64,000 nucleotides of DNA from Arthrobacter mobilis (GTDB taxonomy: Bacteria; Actinomycetota; Actinomycetes; Actinomycetales; Micrococcaceae), in assembly GCF_012395835.1 (NCBI RefSeq), contig NZ_JAAZSQ010000005.1:141346-205345 (forward strand), given 5' to 3'. A program made the translations under genes and the position numbers. Below the pieces are notes generated by a model. It was not told where the DNA came from. It saw nothing but the letters and a program-made list of their open reading frames with translations, and ran no database searches. Shown piece after piece: positions 1 to 6,941 of the stretch (the first letter of the stretch is position 1; each line of letters starts with the position of its first letter).

Positions 1-147
1 TGCCGCAGCTGCGGACACACGGTGGAAGTCACCGAGACCGTGGTGGAACGCTGGGCCGCCCGGACCGCCCGGGAACACGGGTTCGCCGCAGTCTCCCACG
101 CCGTCGAACTCTCCGGGCTGTGCGCATCCTGCCTGGACAAGACCTAG
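1..147 (+). CDS. zur: Zur-type Fur-family regulator, C-terminal fragment
   Basis: Only the last 48 codons are in the window; frame is open from base 1 and stops at TAG 145-147. The fragment holds two Cys pairs, CRSC at the left edge and CASC near the end, which in Fur-family proteins form the structural zinc site of the dimerisation domain. The stretch between them (HGFAAVSHAVELSGLC) resembles the end of actinobacterial Zur. The next genes, convergent to it, are a zinc-free L36 and a COG0523 protein behind a Zur box, so the zinc sensor is the likeliest member of the family. The DNA-binding domain is outside the window, so Zur versus Fur or PerR rests partly on context. Confidence 0.75.
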   Translation, partial: CRSCGHTVEVTETVVERWAARTAREHGFAAVSHAVELSGLCASCLDKT

Positions 148-201
148 GACCCCGGACGCGGATCATCCCGGCCGCCCGGGCTGGCCGGCTGCCCGAAGGG
201 T

Positions 202-324
202 TCAGCCCTGGCGGGCCTTCATCCGCGGGTTCTTCTTGTTGATGACGAAGGTGCGGCCGCGGCGTCGGACAATCTGGGCTCCCGGTATTTTCTTCAGGGC
301 CTTCAGGGAGTTGCGTACTTTCAC
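202..324 (-). CDS. rpmJ: 50S ribosomal protein L36, zinc-free paralogue
   Basis: Encodes 40 residues starting at GTG 324 ([15 protein letters not shown]...). AGGA- and AAGGA-like sequence lies just upstream (positions about 330-337), which decides this start over a longer upstream frame. It lacks the zinc-ribbon cysteines of canonical bL36 and carries the [26 protein letters not shown] tail of the C-minus (YkgO-like) form. Such paralogues replace zinc-containing ribosomal proteins during zinc starvation, releasing zinc. It follows the COG0523 gene by 53 bases on the same strand and probably shares its Zur-controlled transcript. Confidence 0.93.
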   Translation of the reverse strand: MKVRNSLKALKKIPGAQIVRRRGRTFVINKKNPRMKARQG

Positions 325-377
325 AGGTATTCCTTCTTCCTCGCAGTTGGCTTTCCGGTGCATTCCCGAACCAAGCA

Positions 378-1487
378 TCAGTGGGTGCTGCTTGGTTCGA
401 ACGGGCCGCTCATGGCCTCGGGGTCGGTTGCCATTTCCGCATCGGTCACTTCGCATCCGGCCAGCAGCGCCGCCGTGCCGGCGCCGTCGACATCCTCGCC
501 GGTGATGGCCACTACGGTGCCGCGGTCCCCGAAGACCGGGTGCCAGTCCAGCGCGGCATCAACACTGTGGGGATTTCCGGCAGCCGGACCGCTGTCCCGG
601 TCGGCCAGCCACGGTCCGGTGTTTTCCAGCCAGACCCGCGGCCCTACTCCGGAGACGGCAATCCGGCAGCGCGGGGCCGAGGCGATCCAGAGCCGCCCGC
701 GCACCCAGCAGCAGCCTTCCGCCAGCTTGGGCAGGGCGTGCCGGAAACGCTCCGGGTGCAGCGGGCGCTCAAGGCGGTGGACGACGGTGGTGAAGGCCGA
801 GTCCGACTCTGCCGCGGGGATGCGCACCGAGCCCGGCACTGCCCGTGCCGCGGCCTCGGCAGGATCATGCCCCGCCGGCCGGTAGCCGTCGGTTCCGCAG
901 ACGGCGGCGTGCGGGGCCAGTTCCCGGACCAGCTGCCCGCCGCGGGCCTGCCGGTCCTGGTCGACCGGAACCAGTTCGGGGTCGGCCAGCAGGACGGTGT
1001 CCGCGAAGGCGAACTCCCCGATGAGGAATTCGCCCGGGGTGCGGTTATCTTCGGGTTTGGCCGTAAACCCCGATTCGAAAAGGGTGTGCCGGTCCCAGAT
1101 CTGATCCTCCACGGACCCCGGGTCGCAGGCGAGCACCACGGACTCAACGGACAAGGTACTGCCGATACCCTTCCGCAAGGCGTTCACGGCAGCGGAGGAG
1201 GGCACGGCAGGGGGCAGGCCGACAATGACATTCCCGGCGCCGTCCGCGAGCAGTGCCCGCACCGTCGGGACGACATCCAGGCGGACGGTGCATGCCAGGC
1301 AGCCGTGTTCGAGCGGCGTTTCCGTGCGCTCGGCCAAGGATCCGTCCCGGTAGATGCGGCGGATCACCACCCCGTTTCCCTGAAGATCATGAAGGACCAC
1401 CACCGCACCGCTGCGGTCCGCCGCGACGGCCCGGCAGACCTGGCCCCGCGTCAGGGAATCGATGGAACTGACAACAGTAAGGCGCAT
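378..1487 (-). CDS. COG0523/CobW-like zinc-starvation protein lacking a P-loop
   Basis: 369 residues. A GCLACTVR motif at about residues 62-69 corresponds to the GCxCC metal-binding motif of COG0523 GTPases, and the C-terminal half ([28 protein letters not shown]) matches a CobW C-terminal domain. The N-terminus ([16 protein letters not shown]) has no GxxGxGK[ST] Walker A where family members carry it, so GTP binding as in normal COG0523 proteins is doubtful. A Zur box and a -10 element sit immediately upstream and rpmJ2 follows. Likely role: zinc allocation under starvation, but the loss of the P-loop makes a direct metallochaperone mechanism uncertain. The ATG at 1485-1487 looks leaderless. 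Confidence 0.82.
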   Translation of the reverse strand: MRLTVVSSIDSLTRGQVCRAVAADRSGAVVVLHDLQGNGVVIRRIYRDGSLAERTETPLEHGCLACTVRLDVVPTVRALLADGAGNVIVGLPPAVPSSAAVNALRKGIGSTLSVESVVLACDPGSVEDQIWDRHTLFESGFTAKPEDNRTPGEFLIGEFAFADTVLLADPELVPVDQDRQARGGQLVRELAPHAAVCGTDGYRPAGHDPAEAAARAVPGSVRIPAAESDSAFTTVVHRLERPLHPERFRHALPKLAEGCCWVRGRLWIASAPRCRIAVSGVGPRVWLENTGPWLADRDSGPAAGNPHSVDAALDWHPVFGDRGTVVAITGEDVDGAGTAALLAGCEVTDAEMATDPEAMSGPFEPSSTH

Positions 1488-1493
1488 GCCCCG

Positions 1494-1499
1494 AGTCTA
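1494..1499 (-). promoter_or_regulatory. -10 element (TAGACT) of the COG0523 gene
   Basis: On the minus strand TAGACT is followed by six bases and then the ATG at 1487, which would start transcription at or next to the start codon (leaderless mRNA). No Shine-Dalgarno sequence is visible. The Zur box begins three bases upstream of this hexamer, so a bound repressor would cover the core promoter. Confidence 0.6.
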
Positions 1500-1501
1500 T
1501 A

Positions 1502-1516
1502 TGAGAATGAGTCTCA
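1502..1516. promoter_or_regulatory. Zur box
   Basis: TGAGAATGAGTCTCA is a 15-bp imperfect palindrome with perfect TGAGA/TCTCA arms. It matches the actinobacterial Zur operator pattern TGAAAATGATTTTCA except for compensating G/C changes and one central base. It lies between the divergent COG0523 (minus) and ArsR (plus) starts, directly against the minus-strand -10 hexamer, and could control both directions. Confidence 0.8.
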
Positions 1517-1523
1517 GTATCCA

Positions 1524-2192
1524 ATGAGGCTTGAACAATACCTAGACGGGTGCTTATGTGTTGATGTGGCTGATGAGCGGGACCTGCTGGAGGCGGCCGA
1601 ACTGTTCAAGGCGCTTTCCGCGGCGTCGCGCCTGCGCATTCTGCGCGCCCTCTCGGCAGGACCCTCCACAGTCACTGCACTTGCCGGGGCAGCAGGCCTG
1701 TCCCAACCGCTGGTTTCCCAGCATCTGAAACTGCTGCGGGGAAACAACCTGGTCAGCGTCACCCGCCTGGGCAAGGAGGCACTCTATGCCCTAGCCGACG
1801 GCCACGTGTCGCACATGGTCGCTGACGCCCTCGCCCACATCCAGGAAACACGCCGCGGCAACCACATGGTTGGAGCATCAGGAAGAGCCATCATGACCGA
1901 GGAAAACAAAGCCGAACACACACTCGCAGAACACCGCCACGGCGCTGCGGACTGCACCCATGAGTCCGTCCAGCACGGGGACCATGTGGATTACCTGCAT
2001 GATGGACACCGCCACGCAGAGCACGAGGACCACTACGACGAACACGATGACCCAGCGGAGCACACCCCCGGGGAGCACCGCCACGGCGGTGCGGACTGCA
2101 CGCACGAGTCCGTTCAGCACGGGGACCATGTGGACTACGTGCATGCCGGGCACCGCCACGCAGAGCACGGGGACCACTACGACGAACACTGA
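1524..2192 (+). CDS. ArsR/SmtB-family metal sensor fused to a duplicated His-rich tail
   Basis: 222 residues from ATG 1524. Residues about 20-108 form an ArsR winged helix (recognition region SQPLVSQHLKLL). The alpha-5 ligand pattern of SmtB/CzrA is complete: D92, H94, H105, E108, so a zinc-type sensor is likely. From about residue 123 the protein is two 42-residue His/Asp/Glu-rich repeats (core HESVQHGDHVDY and GHRHAEH), which elsewhere occur as small stand-alone metal-binding proteins. An in-frame ATG at 1893 has GGAAGAG five bases upstream, so the tail might also be made separately. There is no stop between the parts. It faces the Zur box, suggesting zinc buffering or export in balance with the starvation genes. 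Confidence 0.85.
   Translation: MRLEQYLDGCLCVDVADERDLLEAAELFKALSAASRLRILRALSAGPSTVTALAGAAGLSQPLVSQHLKLLRGNNLVSVTRLGKEALYALADGHVSHMVADALAHIQETRRGNHMVGASGRAIMTEENKAEHTLAEHRHGAADCTHESVQHGDHVDYLHDGHRHAEHEDHYDEHDDPAEHTPGEHRHGGADCTHESVQHGDHVDYVHAGHRHAEHGDHYDEH
1920..2189 (+). repeat. Two 126-bp coding repeats (His-rich module)
   Basis: Copy 1 is 1920-2045 and copy 2 is 2064-2189, separated by six codons. Each encodes 42 residues, from T-x-x-EHRHG to HYDEH, differing at only a handful of positions. Both the protein and DNA are conserved, indicating a recent internal duplication. Confidence 0.9.
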
Positions 2193-2354
2193 CAGACCGG
2201 GCACGGGCAGGGGCTTGCCGGTCCTTGCCCGTACCCCACACCCATCCCATCCAGGAGGGGGGACCGGCGTCGTTGGTTACTCTGTCCCATGTGCCGCAGC
2301 TTTCCTGCCGGCGGTGCCTAAGGCAGTCCGCGGGGCATCTAGGACTTTAACCTT

Positions 2355-2714
2355 GTGCCGCCGGAACTGGCACCTGAGGTCGACGTCGTGGTCCTGGCCC
2401 CGGTGCCGGTGACGACGGCGGACCTGGGCCAGCTGTGCATCTACCGGATCCGCAAGGGGCTGATGGAGATGTGGCTGGAGTACTTCCACCGCGTCATCGT
2501 GCCGCTGCATGAGGCGGTCGGCATTTCGGTATCCGGGCCGTGGCGGAACACCGCAGACGGGCACGAGTTCGTCTGGATCAGGTCCTTCAGCGCCGACCAG
2601 CCGGTGGCAGGGCAGGAGAACAGGTTCTTCACCTCCCCCGCCCGGGCGGCCCTGGGGGACGTGCGCGAGCGCTACGTCGAGGACCTGGCCGTGCGGGTGC
2701 TCCGCCCAGCCTGA
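2355..2714 (+). CDS. NIPSNAP-family protein
   Basis: 119 residues from GTG 2355; an AGGA at about 2340-2343 is a possible but distant ribosome site, so the start is not certain. The body (LCIYRIRKGLMEMWLEYFHRV, then EFVWIRSF) fits the NIPSNAP dimeric alpha-beta-barrel fold: an initial beta strand, a helix, and the FVWIR strand typical of the family. Bacterial members have no settled function. It sits between two metal-regulator genes; nothing shows co-transcription with either. Confidence 0.75.
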   Translation: MPPELAPEVDVVVLAPVPVTTADLGQLCIYRIRKGLMEMWLEYFHRVIVPLHEAVGISVSGPWRNTADGHEFVWIRSFSADQPVAGQENRFFTSPARAALGDVRERYVEDLAVRVLRPA

Positions 2715-2760
2715 GGCTGCGGGGACAAGGCGCGGCGCCGGCGCGGGGAGGCCCGTCGGT

Positions 2761-3114
2761 TCAGTCGTGGACCGGCTCGCCCGTGATCCGGTGGTCGGCG
2801 TGGTTCAGGGCTTCCAGGATCAGCCGGTTCAGGTGCCCGTCGTGGATGGAATAGACCACGTTGCGGCCCTCCTTGCGTCCGTCCACCAGGCCGCTGAGGC
2901 GCAGTTTGGCCAGGTGCTGGCTGACCACGGTCCGCGCAGCCCCGGTGGCCTCGACCAGTTGGCCCACATTGGCCGGCCCGGCGGTCAGTGTCCACAGCAG
3001 GTGCAGCCGGGTCGGTTCGGCGAGCATGCGCAGCGTGTCTGCGGCCGCATCGAGCCGTTTGCGGTCCGGCGCGGCCGGATGCCGGTAGCTCGGGGCCCGC
3101 ACGGGTTCGGTCAT
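2761..3114 (-). CDS. ArsR-family regulator, CzrA/NmtR-like metal site
   Basis: 117 residues. Winged helix with the recognition region ARTVVSQHLAKLR. The alpha-5 positions read D92, H94, H105, H108, the D-H-H-H set used by CzrA (zinc/cobalt) and NmtR (nickel/cobalt), plus a further His (H116) in the tail, as NmtR has. Its ATG overlaps the stop of the upstream MFS gene by four bases, so the transporter and its likely repressor are one transcript with autoregulation. The metal is inferred as Zn, Co or Ni; the residues do not distinguish these. Confidence 0.88.
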   Translation of the reverse strand: MTEPVRAPSYRHPAAPDRKRLDAAADTLRMLAEPTRLHLLWTLTAGPANVGQLVEATGAARTVVSQHLAKLRLSGLVDGRKEGRNVVYSIHDGHLNRLILEALNHADHRITGEPVHD

Positions 3115-4355
3115 GGGCCTGCTTTCGTTGACGGGACGACGACGGCGGCCTCCCGCGGGACCGGCCAGGCGGCCCGGGCTGCTGCCGAGGCCATTATCGC
3201 AAGCACGGCCAGCGCCGCGCACGCCCCCGCCAGCCCAACCCCGGCACCGGCCCAGCCGGCGAGGGGGTAGGTGAGGATGAAGCAGGCATGGGAAAGGGCG
3301 AACTGGGCGGTGAAGACATACGAACGGGTGGCGTCCGTGGACGCACGGCGCAGCAGCCGCGCCGATGGGGTCAGGATTGCCGAGTTGCCGGCACCCATGG
3401 CCAGCCACAGCCCCAGCAGCATCCACCAGGAGCCCGCGGCCGGCCCGAGGGCCGTCAGCCCGGCGCTCGCCGCCAGTCCCAGCGGCAGCACGGTGGCACC
3501 GGCCAGCATGACGCGGCGGTCGCCCACCCGGTCCAGCAGGCGCGGGGCCAGCAGCGCCACCAGCATGGAGCCGGCTCCGTAGGCGGCCAGTGCCAGGGCC
3601 AGGTCGGTCTCCGGGCGCTCGTACAGGTCCCGCACGTAGACCACCGAATTGACCAGCACCAGCGCGGTGGCGCACGCGACGACCAGGTTCAAAGCCAGCA
3701 GGCTGCGCAGTTCCGGGGTCCGCCAAAAGATCCTCGTTCCAAGCGTGGTGCGGTGCCAGAGCGTTCCTTGGGCCGGGACCGGGGCCGGGACCGGCAGGCT
3801 GCAGCCGGCGACCATCAGCGCCGAAAACGCGAACCCGGCCGCTGTTCCCAGGAAGAGGGAATGGTACGAAATGACGGTCAGCAGCAGGGCTGCCAGCGCC
3901 GGGCTGAGCAGGGACTCCAGGTCGTAGGCAAGCCGGGACAGCGACAGCGCCCGGGTATAGTCCTGCTCTCGCGGCAGCACCGACGGGATCAGGGACTGGA
4001 ATGCCGGCGTGAAGGTCGCCGAGGCCGCCTGCAGCAGGAAGATCAGCACGTAGATCTGCCAGGTTTCGGTGATGAACGGCAGGCACAGCGCCATCGCACC
4101 CCGGACCGCATCCGCTCCCACAAGCACCGCTTTCTTCGGCAGCCGTTCGACCAGTGCAGCCACGACCGGGGCGACGCCCACATAGGCGAGCATCTTGATG
4201 GTCAGCGCGGTGCCGAGCACGGCTCCGGCCATATCCCCGGCCAGGTCGAATGCCAGCAGGCCCAGCGCCACGGTCAGCAGCCCTGTACCGGCCAGCGCCA
4301 CAACCTGGGCGGCGAACAGCCGCCGGTACACCTGGTTACCCAGCACGGTCAACAT
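3111..4355 (-). CDS. MFS transporter, probably metal efflux
   Basis: 414 residues with about twelve hydrophobic segments, starting at ATG 4355 with AAAGGGG upstream. The segment between TM2 and TM3 (ALVERLPKKAVLVGADAVRG) has the D-R/K pattern of MFS loop 2-3, and the central loop lies near residues 185-215. Typical length for DHA/enterobactin-type MFS exporters. Translationally coupled to the downstream ArsR gene (four-base overlap), which suggests metal-induced export. No metal-binding motif is obvious, so the substrate is inferred from the regulator only. Confidence 0.8.
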   Translation of the reverse strand: MLTVLGNQVYRRLFAAQVVALAGTGLLTVALGLLAFDLAGDMAGAVLGTALTIKMLAYVGVAPVVAALVERLPKKAVLVGADAVRGAMALCLPFITETWQIYVLIFLLQAASATFTPAFQSLIPSVLPREQDYTRALSLSRLAYDLESLLSPALAALLLTVISYHSLFLGTAAGFAFSALMVAGCSLPVPAPVPAQGTLWHRTTLGTRIFWRTPELRSLLALNLVVACATALVLVNSVVYVRDLYERPETDLALALAAYGAGSMLVALLAPRLLDRVGDRRVMLAGATVLPLGLAASAGLTALGPAAGSWWMLLGLWLAMGAGNSAILTPSARLLRRASTDATRSYVFTAQFALSHACFILTYPLAGWAGAGVGLAGACAALAVLAIMASAAARAAWPVPREAAVVVPSTKAGP

Positions 4356-4382
4356 GGCAGCCCCTTTCGAAAGGACAAAGAG

Positions 4383-4403
4383 ATCATATGTGCGCTTATG
4401 TGC
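4383..4403 (-). promoter_or_regulatory. Putative promoter and operator of the MFS-arsR operon
   Basis: On the minus strand a TATGAT hexamer (4383-4388) is preceded by two direct copies of GCACATA (4387-4393 and 4397-4403) spaced exactly ten bases, one helical turn. Their position over the -10/-35 spacer, 28-48 bases before the ATG, is where an ArsR repressor would act. The repeats are direct rather than the usual 12-2-12 inverted form, so this is tentative. Confidence 0.4.
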
Positions 4404-4593
4404 ACCTAATGAATATATACCGGCCCATCCGGTGCCTCAAAGGGTGGTTCCCTGGTTATGGTTCCCGCGCCGCCGATCACGGCGCAGCCGGCCGGGTCAA
4501 TCCTCGCTTGAGTTTTTGCCGAAACTTCCGGACTTCCTGACTCTGTTACTCAGGTGCTGCTGGATGGGAGAAGCGCAATATGGGTAGGCAGGG

Positions 4594-4849
4594 GTCAGCC
4601 AGATCGGCTGGAACGTCATCCTGCTGATCGCCGGCATCGGCACCCCATCTTGGCTGCCCCACTGCTGCCAGCAAAGCGGTAAGGGTCATGGGCTCCGTCA
4701 TTGCCCCGTGCGTTGCCGCTTCCGCCATCGATTCCAGCCCGTTCTCCACCGGCTGAGCGTTGGTTGTGGCCAACACCGAGGAGGAAAAGCGGGACAAGAC
4801 CTTCCGCGGCATGCTGAGCTGGGGGCTGTCCATGGTGATCGCCGCCCCG
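4594..4849 (+). pseudogene. Decayed MatC/SLC13-like anion permease, C-terminal remnant
   Basis: Two pieces of one permease in different frames. Frame of 4594 reads SQIGWNVILLIAGIGT, matching the conserved W-x-V-I-L-L-x-x-G-I-x-T segment of MatC-type dicarboxylate carriers. The frame two bases on (from about 4676) reads MGSVIAPCVAASAI, DSSPFSTG, an in-frame TGA at 4754-4756, then ALVVANTEEEKRD and GMLSWGLSMVIAAP, the family's C-terminal SPFST-x-GAL-x-VAN motif and last helix. At least one deletion or frameshift and one nonsense change are present, so no functional protein is expected. The rest of 4356-4946 shows no gene. Confidence 0.65.
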
Positions 4850-4946
4850 CCGCCGTTACCGCCGGAGGTCAGGGCCAGCCGAATCTGCGCGGACGAAGCG
4901 GAACAGGTGCCGGGCCGGTCGGTCCTCGGCCAGGTGTTCGGTCTGC

Positions 4947-6410
4947 TTAGTGCTTCTGCACCACCGGGACCCTGCGCGTATTCACATCTTCGGCGGTCCA
5001 GCACTCGATGCCGTGCAGTTCAGGCATCTGGTCGGCGGTGAACACCGGGTCCCGGCCCTGCCGGGCCTGCGCGGTGTAGTGCCTGAGCAGCCGGAACGCG
5101 ACGCCGGAGAGCAGCGCGATGGCAATAAGATTGGTCAGCGCCATCAGGCCCATGATCCCGTCCGCGAAGTTCCAGATCACGCCGGCGGAGGCAATCGACC
5201 CGAGGAAGACCGCCGCCGTCGCCAGCGTCCGGTACATCATCAGCACCGTCTCGCGCTGGCTAATGAATTCGATATTCGATTCACCGTAATAGTAGTTGCC
5301 GATGATCGAGCTGAAGGCGAGCAGGAAGATGATGACCGCCAGCAGGATGCTCGCCCAGGAACCCAGCTGGGAGGTAATGGCGGTCTGGGTCAGCGCGATG
5401 CCCTGCGAGGCTCCCACCGGGTTGTCGACCGAACAGAGGATGATGAAGGCGGTAATGGAGCAGACCAGGAAGGTGTCGAAGTAGACGCCCAGGGTCTGGA
5501 CCAGACCCTGCTTGACCGGATGGGTCACCGAAGCGGTCGCGCCTGCGTTTGGAGCCGAGCCGAGGCCGGCTTCATTGGAGAACATGCCGCGCTTGACGCC
5601 CTGCATGATGACGGCTCCCAAGCCGCCGCCGATCGCTGACTGGAAGTTGAAAGCCTCGGTGAAGATGGAGCCAAAGACTTCCGGAAGACGGTCCAGGTTC
5701 ATGCCGACGATGACCAGGCCGAGGATGACGTACAGCAGGGCCATGGACGGGACCAGGGATTCGGTCACATGCGCGATGCGCCGGATCCCGCCGAAGACCA
5801 CCAGCGCCGTCAGCACGGAGAGCACCAGGCCCACGGTCCAGCCGAAGATCGGCGTCACCGCATCGGCCCCAAAGGCGCCGGCCACCGACTGGGAGATGGT
5901 GTTGGCCTGCAGGGAGCTGAACGCGAAGGGAAAACAGACGATCAGGATGATGGCGAAGGTAACGCCCATCCAGCGTTTCCTCAGGCCGCGCTCCATGTAG
6001 TACGCCGGTCCGCCGCGGTAACCGTCCTTGGACCGCACCTTGTACAGCTGGGCCAGCGTGGACTCCACAAAACTGGACGCGCCGCCAATGAAAGCCATGG
6101 CCCACATCCAGAACACCGCCCCGGGGCCGCCGACGGCGATCGCCGTCGCCACACCGGCCACGTTGCCCACCCCGACACGCGAGGCAGCCGAGACGGTGAA
6201 GGCCTGGAACGAGGAGATGGATTTCTTGCTGCCGTCCTCGTTGACCAGCGCCTTGTCCGTGAGCGTCTTGAACATGGCAGGCAGCATCCGCAGCTGCACC
6301 GCGCCGGAGCGGGCGGTGAAATAAATGCCCAGCACGGCCAGCACCGGCAGCACCACCCACGTCCAGAGTTCATTGCCCCACGCGCCGAAAAGCTCTTCCA
6401 GTGTCTCCAT
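4947..6410 (-). CDS. Alanine/sodium symporter family (AGCS) amino-acid carrier
   Basis: 487 residues from ATG 6410; a longer upstream frame exists but lacks a site. The sequence carries hallmark AGCS blocks: GVGNVAGVATAIAVGGPGAVFWMW in two parts near residues 78-101, YRGGPAYYMERGL, and GVKRGMFSNEAGLGSAPN. About eleven membrane segments. It imports alanine or glycine with sodium at the cell membrane. A TAGGGT hexamer lies seven bases before the ATG (6418-6423), so the mRNA may be nearly leaderless. It stands alone, with the decayed permease downstream on the other strand. Confidence 0.93.
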   Translation of the reverse strand: METLEELFGAWGNELWTWVVLPVLAVLGIYFTARSGAVQLRMLPAMFKTLTDKALVNEDGSKKSISSFQAFTVSAASRVGVGNVAGVATAIAVGGPGAVFWMWAMAFIGGASSFVESTLAQLYKVRSKDGYRGGPAYYMERGLRKRWMGVTFAIILIVCFPFAFSSLQANTISQSVAGAFGADAVTPIFGWTVGLVLSVLTALVVFGGIRRIAHVTESLVPSMALLYVILGLVIVGMNLDRLPEVFGSIFTEAFNFQSAIGGGLGAVIMQGVKRGMFSNEAGLGSAPNAGATASVTHPVKQGLVQTLGVYFDTFLVCSITAFIILCSVDNPVGASQGIALTQTAITSQLGSWASILLAVIIFLLAFSSIIGNYYYGESNIEFISQRETVLMMYRTLATAAVFLGSIASAGVIWNFADGIMGLMALTNLIAIALLSGVAFRLLRHYTAQARQGRDPVFTADQMPELHGIECWTAEDVNTRRVPVVQKH

Positions 6411-6620
6411 GCGCTCAACCCTAGACTCAAGCCATGGCCTCCGAAACCCTCGTGGCTGCTCACAGCGCCGTCCCGGCACGGCCAGCCGACGTCGTCCAGA
6501 TGACGGGTGATTGTGAGGATTGCCGTTACTGCCACGGCGGGTTCACCTCTGAAGTGTCAGTCCGGGTTCCTATCATGGGCCAGGGGGACCGTGATGAGCA
6601 GGACGAGCGGGAGGCAGACA

Positions 6621-6845
6621 ATGTCCGATCCCTGTGGCCGGGAGGACCTGGCCGGCTTCAGATTCCATGTGGCCTGGTGTCCGGAGGACGAAACCTATGT
6701 CGCCACGGTGGCCGAATTGCCGTCCCTGTCGTGGGCGGACGGTGACCGCCGGGGAGCCTTGTGCGGGCTCGAACGCCTGGTGGAAAGGGAACTCGACAAC
6801 ATGCGGCAGAACGGCGAAGCGGTGCCCGGCCGGGCGGCTGACTGA
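6621..6845 (+). CDS. HicB-like small protein, no HicA partner
   Basis: 74 residues from ATG 6621, chosen because GGGAGG lies seven bases upstream. The sequence FRFHVAWCPEDETYVATVAELPSL followed by a helix (ALCGLERLVERELDNM) is the HicB RNase-H-like fold: a strand, D/E-rich turn, strand, then helix. In HicAB systems HicB neutralises the HicA RNase. No 60-residue HicA-like gene is found on either side, so this is an orphan, perhaps with another role. No DNA-binding tail is present. Confidence 0.65.
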   Translation: MSDPCGREDLAGFRFHVAWCPEDETYVATVAELPSLSWADGDRRGALCGLERLVERELDNMRQNGEAVPGRAAD

Positions 6846-6929
6846 GCGCAGCACAAAAGTTAGCGGCATTTTGGGCTACTTAAACGTCTAATTTGCCCGC
6901 GGGCCCGCAGGCTTTTGAGGTGCCGGGAT

Positions 6930-6935
6930 TAGCCT
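6930..6935 (+). promoter_or_regulatory. -10 element (TAGCCT), leaderless start
   Basis: TAGCCT is followed by six bases and ATG 6942. No ribosome-binding site precedes the ATG. Same geometry as six other genes in the window. Confidence 0.5.
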
Positions 6936-6941
6936 GTGTGA

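Noticed and set aside
378..1487. Long plus-strand open frame opposite the COG0523 gene, joined to the ArsR frame
   Set aside because: The part before 1524 has low-complexity shadow composition; the ArsR homology begins at the ATG 1524.
4546..5004. 152-codon minus-strand frame downstream of the AGCS gene
   Set aside because: No homology recognised and it covers the decayed plus-strand permease and the end of the AGCS gene.
6411..6620. Possible glycine riboswitch upstream of the AGCS carrier
   Set aside because: Looked for the conserved glycine aptamer cores; none seen on the minus strand.
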